From Spirochaetaceae bacterium (lineage in GTDB: Bacteria > Spirochaetota > Spirochaetia > SZUA-6 > Bin103): DNA of 54,468 nucleotides. Under the pieces are notes generated by a model. That model ran no database searches. It was given only the letters and a program-made list of their open reading frames with translations, and had not been told where the DNA came from. Below are positions 50,757 through 54,468 of the stretch, piece by piece (position 1 is the stretch's first letter; each line of letters begins with the position of its first letter). The stretch is from assembly GCA_028820215.1 (NCBI GenBank), contig JAPPKD010000131.1:1-54468 (forward strand), given 5' to 3'. The position numbers and the translations under genes were made by a program.

Positions 50757-52639
50757 TGGCCGGTCCCACTCCCGAGCCGGCCGCCGCGCTCGCCACCGGC
50801 ACCACGGCTGCCCCGCCGGCCGAGCTGGCCGCGATGAACATCGTCATCGTCGGCCACGTCGACCACGGCAAGAGCACGGTGGTGGGCCGCCTGCTGCACG
50901 ACACCGGCTCGCTCCCGGACGGCCGGATCGAGCAGGTGCGGCGCAACTGCGAGCGCGCAGGCAAGCCGTTCGAGTACGCGTTCCTGATCGATGCGCTCCG
51001 CGACGAGCAGTCGCAGGGCATCACGATCGACGCCGCGCGGGTGTTCTTCCGCTCGGAACGGCGCCGCTACATCATTATCGACGCGCCCGGGCACGTGGAG
51101 TTCCTGAAGAACATGATCTCCGGCGCCGCCCGCGCCGAGGCCGCGATCCTGGTGATCGACGCCCGTGAAGGGGTGCGCGAGAACTCCCGCCGCCACGGCT
51201 TCATGACCGCGATGCTGGGTATCCGCCAGATCCTGGTGGTGGTCAACAAGATGGACCTGGTCGGCTACGACCAGGCGGTGTACGAGGCCATTCACGAGGA
51301 GTACGCGGCATTCCTCGCCGACATCCAGGCCACGCCGCTCGGATTCGTGCCGGTGAGCGGGCGGCACGGCGACAATCTGGTGACGGCCTCGCCTCGTACT
51401 CCCTGGTACGAGGGTCCGCCGCTGCTTGCGCGGATCGACGCCCTGGAGTCGGCCGGCGCGGAGACCGAGCAGGCACTGCGTCTGCCGGTGCAGGACGTCT
51501 ACAAGTTCCCGGTGCGGGGGGACGACGCGCGCATCATCGCCGGCACCATCACCAGCGGGACCGTGGCCGTCGGCGACGCGGTGGAGTTCCTGCCGTCGCG
51601 CAAGCGGTCGCATGTGCGCAGCATCGAAGGATTCAACATCGCCCAGACGCGCGAGGCGGCGGCCGGCTCCGCCACCGGCATCACGCTGGCCGAGGAGCTG
51701 TACGTGCGGCCGGGAGAGGTGATGTACCGGGACGGCGAAGCGCCGCCGCGGGTGGGCACCACCTTCCGCGCCAACCTGTTCTGGCTGGACCGCAACCCGC
51801 TGGTGCGCGGCCGCCGCTACCTGCTGAAGCTGGCCAGCACGCGGGTGACCGTGCACGTGAAGGAGATCGTGCAGGTCCTCGACGCCGACACCTTGGAGCG
51901 CAGCGGCGCCAAGCAGCACGTCGGGCGGCACGAGGTGGCCGAGTGCGTGCTGGAGACCCACAAGCCGATCGCCTTCGACCTCGGCATCGACGCCGACCTG
52001 GTTGCCACCGGCCGCTTCGTGCTGGTCGACCAGTACGAGATCGCCGGCGGCGGCATCATCACCGAGTACCTGTCCGACCTGAGCGAGTCGCTGCGCGAGC
52101 ACGTCCGGCGCCGCGACTACGCCTGGGTGAACGGCGCCGTCTCGGGCGGCGAGCGCGCCGACCGTTACGGCCAGGAGCCGCGGCTGGTGGTGCTGACCGG
52201 CTCGCTGCATCCGCTGCTGGTCCGGGTTGCCCGCGACGTGGAGCGCGAGCTGTTTCACGGCGGCAGCAACGTCTACTACTTCGGGCTGTCCAACCTCGCC
52301 GGCGGGCTGGACGCCGACGTCGAGCGGGAGCAGCAGTCCTCCAGCGGTGAGACGCGCGACGAGAACATCCGCCATCTCGGCGAGATCGCCCACTTCCTGA
52401 CCGACTCCGGGCAGATCGTGCTCACGACGGTCGCCGACCTGGACGTCTACGAAGCGGAGACGCTGCGCATCCTCAATCAGCCCAACGACATCCTGATCGT
52501 GCGCATGGGCGAGGACCTGCACGGCGTGCAGGCCGACCTGGTCCTGCCGCCGGAGCTGTCCCCGGAGGACGCGGCGGCGGCGGTGTGTCGTAAGCTGCGC
52601 GCGGAAGACCTTGTCGAAGGCGAGGAGGCAGGCGCATGA
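50756..52639 (+). CDS. cysN: Sulfate adenylyltransferase subunit 1 (CysN) with degenerate APS-kinase domain
   Basis: 627 residues from ATG 50756. Residues about 1-430 are the EF-Tu-like GTPase: P-loop GHVDHGKST, then DAPGHVEF and NKMD. This drives CysD. The C-terminal 475-620 aligns with the APS kinase CysC, keeping RDENIRHLGEIAHFL and IVLTTV, but the CysC P-loop (TGLSGSGKST-like) reads TGSLHPLLVR here. The next conserved DGDN-type motif reads YFGLSN, and the lid region seems missing. So the kinase half has probably lost ATP binding while being kept as a fold. That fits a pathway where APS is reduced directly by the cysH product. It overlaps the Gfo/Idh gene by 4 bases. Confidence 0.9.
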   Translation: MAGPTPEPAAALATGTTAAPPAELAAMNIVIVGHVDHGKSTVVGRLLHDTGSLPDGRIEQVRRNCERAGKPFEYAFLIDALRDEQSQGITIDAARVFFRSERRRYIIIDAPGHVEFLKNMISGAARAEAAILVIDAREGVRENSRRHGFMTAMLGIRQILVVVNKMDLVGYDQAVYEAIHEEYAAFLADIQATPLGFVPVSGRHGDNLVTASPRTPWYEGPPLLARIDALESAGAETEQALRLPVQDVYKFPVRGDDARIIAGTITSGTVAVGDAVEFLPSRKRSHVRSIEGFNIAQTREAAAGSATGITLAEELYVRPGEVMYRDGEAPPRVGTTFRANLFWLDRNPLVRGRRYLLKLASTRVTVHVKEIVQVLDADTLERSGAKQHVGRHEVAECVLETHKPIAFDLGIDADLVATGRFVLVDQYEIAGGGIITEYLSDLSESLREHVRRRDYAWVNGAVSGGERADRYGQEPRLVVLTGSLHPLLVRVARDVERELFHGGSNVYYFGLSNLAGGLDADVEREQQSSSGETRDENIRHLGEIAHFLTDSGQIVLTTVADLDVYEAETLRILNQPNDILIVRMGEDLHGVQADLVLPPELSPEDAAAAVCRKLRAEDLVEGEEAGA

Positions 52640-53679
52640 GACTGAAGGTGGGCATGATCGGCTGCGGGCGGATCGCCAGCACCATCGACGACGAACGGAC
52701 GCCGGAGTGGCGCGGCGGGAGCGTACGGCCGCTCGCCCATGCCGGCGGCTACGCGGAAACCACGGACGTGACCGAGATGGTCGCGGCCTGTGACGTCGAC
52801 GAGGCGAAGCTGCAGGAGTTCCAGCGCCGCTGGAGCGTGCCGCGCGGCTATCGGGACTTCCGGGAGCTGATCGACACCGAACAGCCGGACATCCTGAGCA
52901 TCTGCACGCGGCCCGAGCAGCACCTGGAGGCGATGGTCTACGGCGCCGAGCACGGCGTGAAGGGCATGTTCGCGGAGAAGCCGCTGTGCTGCACCCTGCG
53001 CGAGGCCGACGCCATCCGGGAAGCGTTCGAGCGCTCCGGGACGATGCTGGAGTTCGGTCCGCCGCGGCGCAACTGGGCGGCCTACCAGCAGGCGCGGGCC
53101 ATCGCGGCAAGCGGTGACCTGGGGCGGCTGCAGCTGGTGGTGGGCTTCTGGGGCAACAGCGTGGGCGGCCACGGGCTGGACACGGTGCTGTACCTGGCGG
53201 GCGATCCGGAGGAGGTCACCTCGATCCGCGGTACGCTGGACACGCTCAACCCGGCGCCGGGAGACACCTCGCACATGCACTTCGTCAAGGACACGCAGAT
53301 CCGCAGCGCGCTGATCGAGTTCGCCGACGGCCCGGACATCGCTGTGGCCGGCACCGGCAACCTGGAGTTCGAGCTGGTCTGCGAGGACGGCTTGATCCGT
53401 GTGCACAACGACGGCGAGGAGCTGCAGGTGCGCAGCAAGGCGACGCGCTCGGGCTTCGACCCGGTCCCCGTGGAGCCGCTCGAGCACTGGAGCGGCACGG
53501 TGCGCAAGATCCGCGACCTGGTGCAGGCCATCCGCACGGGTGAGCCGACCGTGAGCAACCTGCGGATCGCCATGCTCTCCACCGAGATCGGCTTCGGCCT
53601 CTACGAGTCCCACCTGCGCGGCGGCACCGCCGTGCGCCCCCCGATCCCCAACCGCGACCGCATCGTGTCGAGCTGGTGA
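52636..53679 (+). CDS. Gfo/Idh/MocA family oxidoreductase
   Basis: 347 residues from ATG 52636, overlapping the CysN stop as ATGA. The Rossmann motif is KVGMIGCGRIAS near the N-terminus (residues 3-14), and GMFAEKPLCCTLREADAI contains the conserved EKP catalytic-region motif, unlike the Gfo-type gene at 11453. The C-terminal domain runs through GNSVGGHGLDTVLYLAG. Likely an NAD(P)-dependent sugar or inositol dehydrogenase. It is tightly coupled to sulfate-activation genes, so it may handle a sulfated or sulfonated compound, an idea with no direct support. An IS3 element begins immediately after its stop. Confidence 0.9.
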   Translation: MRLKVGMIGCGRIASTIDDERTPEWRGGSVRPLAHAGGYAETTDVTEMVAACDVDEAKLQEFQRRWSVPRGYRDFRELIDTEQPDILSICTRPEQHLEAMVYGAEHGVKGMFAEKPLCCTLREADAIREAFERSGTMLEFGPPRRNWAAYQQARAIAASGDLGRLQLVVGFWGNSVGGHGLDTVLYLAGDPEEVTSIRGTLDTLNPAPGDTSHMHFVKDTQIRSALIEFADGPDIAVAGTGNLEFELVCEDGLIRVHNDGEELQVRSKATRSGFDPVPVEPLEHWSGTVRKIRDLVQAIRTGEPTVSNLRIAMLSTEIGFGLYESHLRGGTAVRPPIPNRDRIVSSW

Positions 53680-53743
53680 GGTGGTCCCGGAAAACTGGAC
53701 AGGTGGTTAAGGTGTAACCCTGGCCAGGAGGAGGGCCAACGAG

Positions 53744-54028
53744 ATGGCGACGAAACGGCGCCGGTTCACAGCGAAGTTCAAAGCACAGGTGGCGGTGGAG
53801 GCGCTGCGCGGCGACCGCCCGATCCAGGCGATCGCTGCCAAGCACGAGGTGCACCCGAACCAGGTCTCAGGCTGGAAGCGCCAAGCGCTGGAGGGTCTGC
53901 AGGAGGTGTTCGCCGGGGGCGCCAGCGCCCGGCACGCCGATCAGGAGACGGTCATCCATGACCTGCACGCGAAGATCGGCGAGTTGACCGTGGAGCGCGA
54001 TTTTTTGTCACGCGGGCTCGGGCGCTGA
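53744..54028 (+). CDS. IS3-family transposase OrfA
   Basis: 94 residues from ATG 53744, with AGGAGGAGG upstream. It is the helix-turn-helix subunit: RRRFTAKFKAQVAVEALRGD followed by IQAIAAKHEVHPNQVSGWKR, the sequence-recognition helices, and a leucine-zipper-like LHAKIGELTVERDFL near the end. It binds the terminal inverted repeats. A programmed -1 frameshift before its stop lets the ribosome make the OrfAB transposase. The gene is a normal length for IS3-group OrfA. Confidence 0.9.
   Translation: MATKRRRFTAKFKAQVAVEALRGDRPIQAIAAKHEVHPNQVSGWKRQALEGLQEVFAGGASARHADQETVIHDLHAKIGELTVERDFLSRGLGR
54001..54007 (+). other. -1 ribosomal frameshift site (T TTT TTG)
   Basis: The heptamer T-TTT-TTG sits in the correct phase of orfA (codons TTT and TTG). 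Shifting by -1 leads into the orfB frame (VTRARALSVQQRREM), which is open to the window end. This is analogous to the A-AAA-AAG sites of IS3 elements and indicates OrfAB synthesis by frameshifting. Confidence 0.7.
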
Positions 54029-54468
54029 GCGTGCAGCAACGGCGGGAGATGACCGAACGCGACCACCGGACCCTGAGCCTGAGTGCTCAGTGCCGGCTGC
54101 TGGCACTGAACCGCTCGACGCTGTACTACCAGCCGAGCGGACACAGCGCCGAGACGCTGGGGCTGATGCGGCGCATCGACGAGCTGTATCTGAGCTACCC
54201 GTTCTACGGCAGCCGCCAGATGGCGCGCCACCTGGGGCGCGAGGGAGTGACGGTTGGTCGGCACCGGGTGCGGCGGCTGATGCGGCTGCTGGGCCTGGAG
54301 GCGATCTACCGCAAGCCGCGGACCACCGTGGCGAACCCCGAGCACCGCGTCTATCCGTATCTGCTGCGAGGTGTTGCGATCGAGCGGGCGAACCACGCGT
54401 GGTGCGCCGACATCGAGCGCCACGAGGCGTTCTTGAACCATGCGGTGGTGGGAGGCCACCGCCACCGG
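54007..54468 (+). pseudogene. IS3-family transposase OrfB, partial and apparently internally deleted
   Basis: The -1 frame continues from the frameshift site to the window end. It reads SLSAQCRLLALNRSTLYYQP, then YPFYGSRQMARHLGREGVTV and RVRRLMRLLGLEAIYRKP, normal for the HTH_21 region of OrfB. RANHAWCADI carries the first catalytic Asp of the DDE triad, where a Thr-Tyr should follow. Instead the next residues are ERHEAFLNHAVVGGHRHR, which resembles the C-terminal end of some IS3 proteins. The DDE core of about 130 residues is therefore apparently missing, so the protein would be inactive. The window edge prevents certainty. Junction lies near 54413. Confidence 0.55.

Larger units (their letters stand above)
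53682..54468 (+). mobile_element. IS3-family insertion sequence, left part (runs off window)
   Basis: The left end is near 53682 (TGGTCCCGGAAAACTGGACA), a typical IS3-type terminal repeat starting TGG. It contains orfA (53744-54028), a -1 frameshift site (54001-54007) and an orfB frame (54007 to the end). Insertion is right after the Gfo/Idh stop, so the host gene is intact. The right end is outside the window. Confidence 0.85.

Overview
The window is GC-rich, densely coding DNA in which neighbouring genes very often overlap by 4 bases (ATGA or GTGA). It looks like an accessory, metabolism-rich part of a bacterial chromosome. The best taxonomic hint is the secreted 606-residue protein at 31474-33294. 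Its C-terminal LysM-like domain (IPERRESLWRIAEYDRWY... followed by DPFLWPRIW and NPDLIYP) matches a form I associate with spirochaetes. The lplB/ytcP-type sugar uptake genes fit that too. I therefore favour a high-GC member of Spirochaetota, with moderate to low confidence. No rRNA, tRNA or CRISPR array was recognised, and no stretch over 300 bases lacks a gene.

Layout. 1-5.4 kb: a broken ThuA-like gene, a DadA-type FAD oxidoreductase, an RraA-like protein and a transketolase-like enzyme. 5.4-11.4 kb: a sulfotransferase and a class V aminotransferase on the minus strand, then an old-yellow-enzyme-type oxidoreductase, a methyltransferase, a threonine dehydratase-like enzyme and an EEP-fold phosphodiesterase. 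11.4-21.2 kb: a run of plus-strand genes. These are a Gfo/Idh/MocA dehydrogenase, an aldo/keto reductase, a Nudix hydrolase, gamma-glutamyltransferase, a sugar-type ABC importer (binding protein plus two permeases) and an FAD oxidoreductase. 21.2-25.5 kb: a tightly coupled minus-strand operon crtY-crtT-crtU-Rieske, the set and order known from aromatic (isorenieratene-type) carotenoid clusters.

25.6-31.4 kb: an M19 dipeptidase, an AAA ATPase overlapping a DUF4276 TOPRIM-like gene (organised like an anti-phage module), a TIM-barrel glycosidase-like gene overlapping that, and a second binding protein ending at a perfect 17-bp hairpin. 31.5-38.6 kb: the LysM protein, a D-2-hydroxyacid dehydrogenase, two oligopeptide-type ABC ATPases without permeases, a small membrane-anchored protein and a sulfatase. 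38.6-39.3 kb: a VapBC-like toxin-antitoxin pair. 39.5-46.5 kb: three Fe(II)/2-oxoglutarate oxygenases, a medium-chain dehydrogenase, a five-Asp-box sialidase-like protein, a CPT-like kinase and a SAF-domain oxidoreductase. 46.5-47.9 kb: an HNH endonuclease behind an AT-rich promoter.

48.1-53.7 kb: an operon MDR dehydrogenase-cysH-cysD-cysN-Gfo/Idh for sulfate activation and APS reduction. CysN carries a fused APS-kinase domain that has lost its P-loop, which fits a pathway reducing APS directly. From 53.7 kb to the end: the left part of an IS3-family element with a -1 frameshift site.

The most interesting items are the AAA/DUF4276 pair, the aromatic-carotenoid operon, the decayed APS-kinase domain on CysN, and several intergenic inverted repeats or promoters (7470-7517, 17370-17395, 47848-47881).
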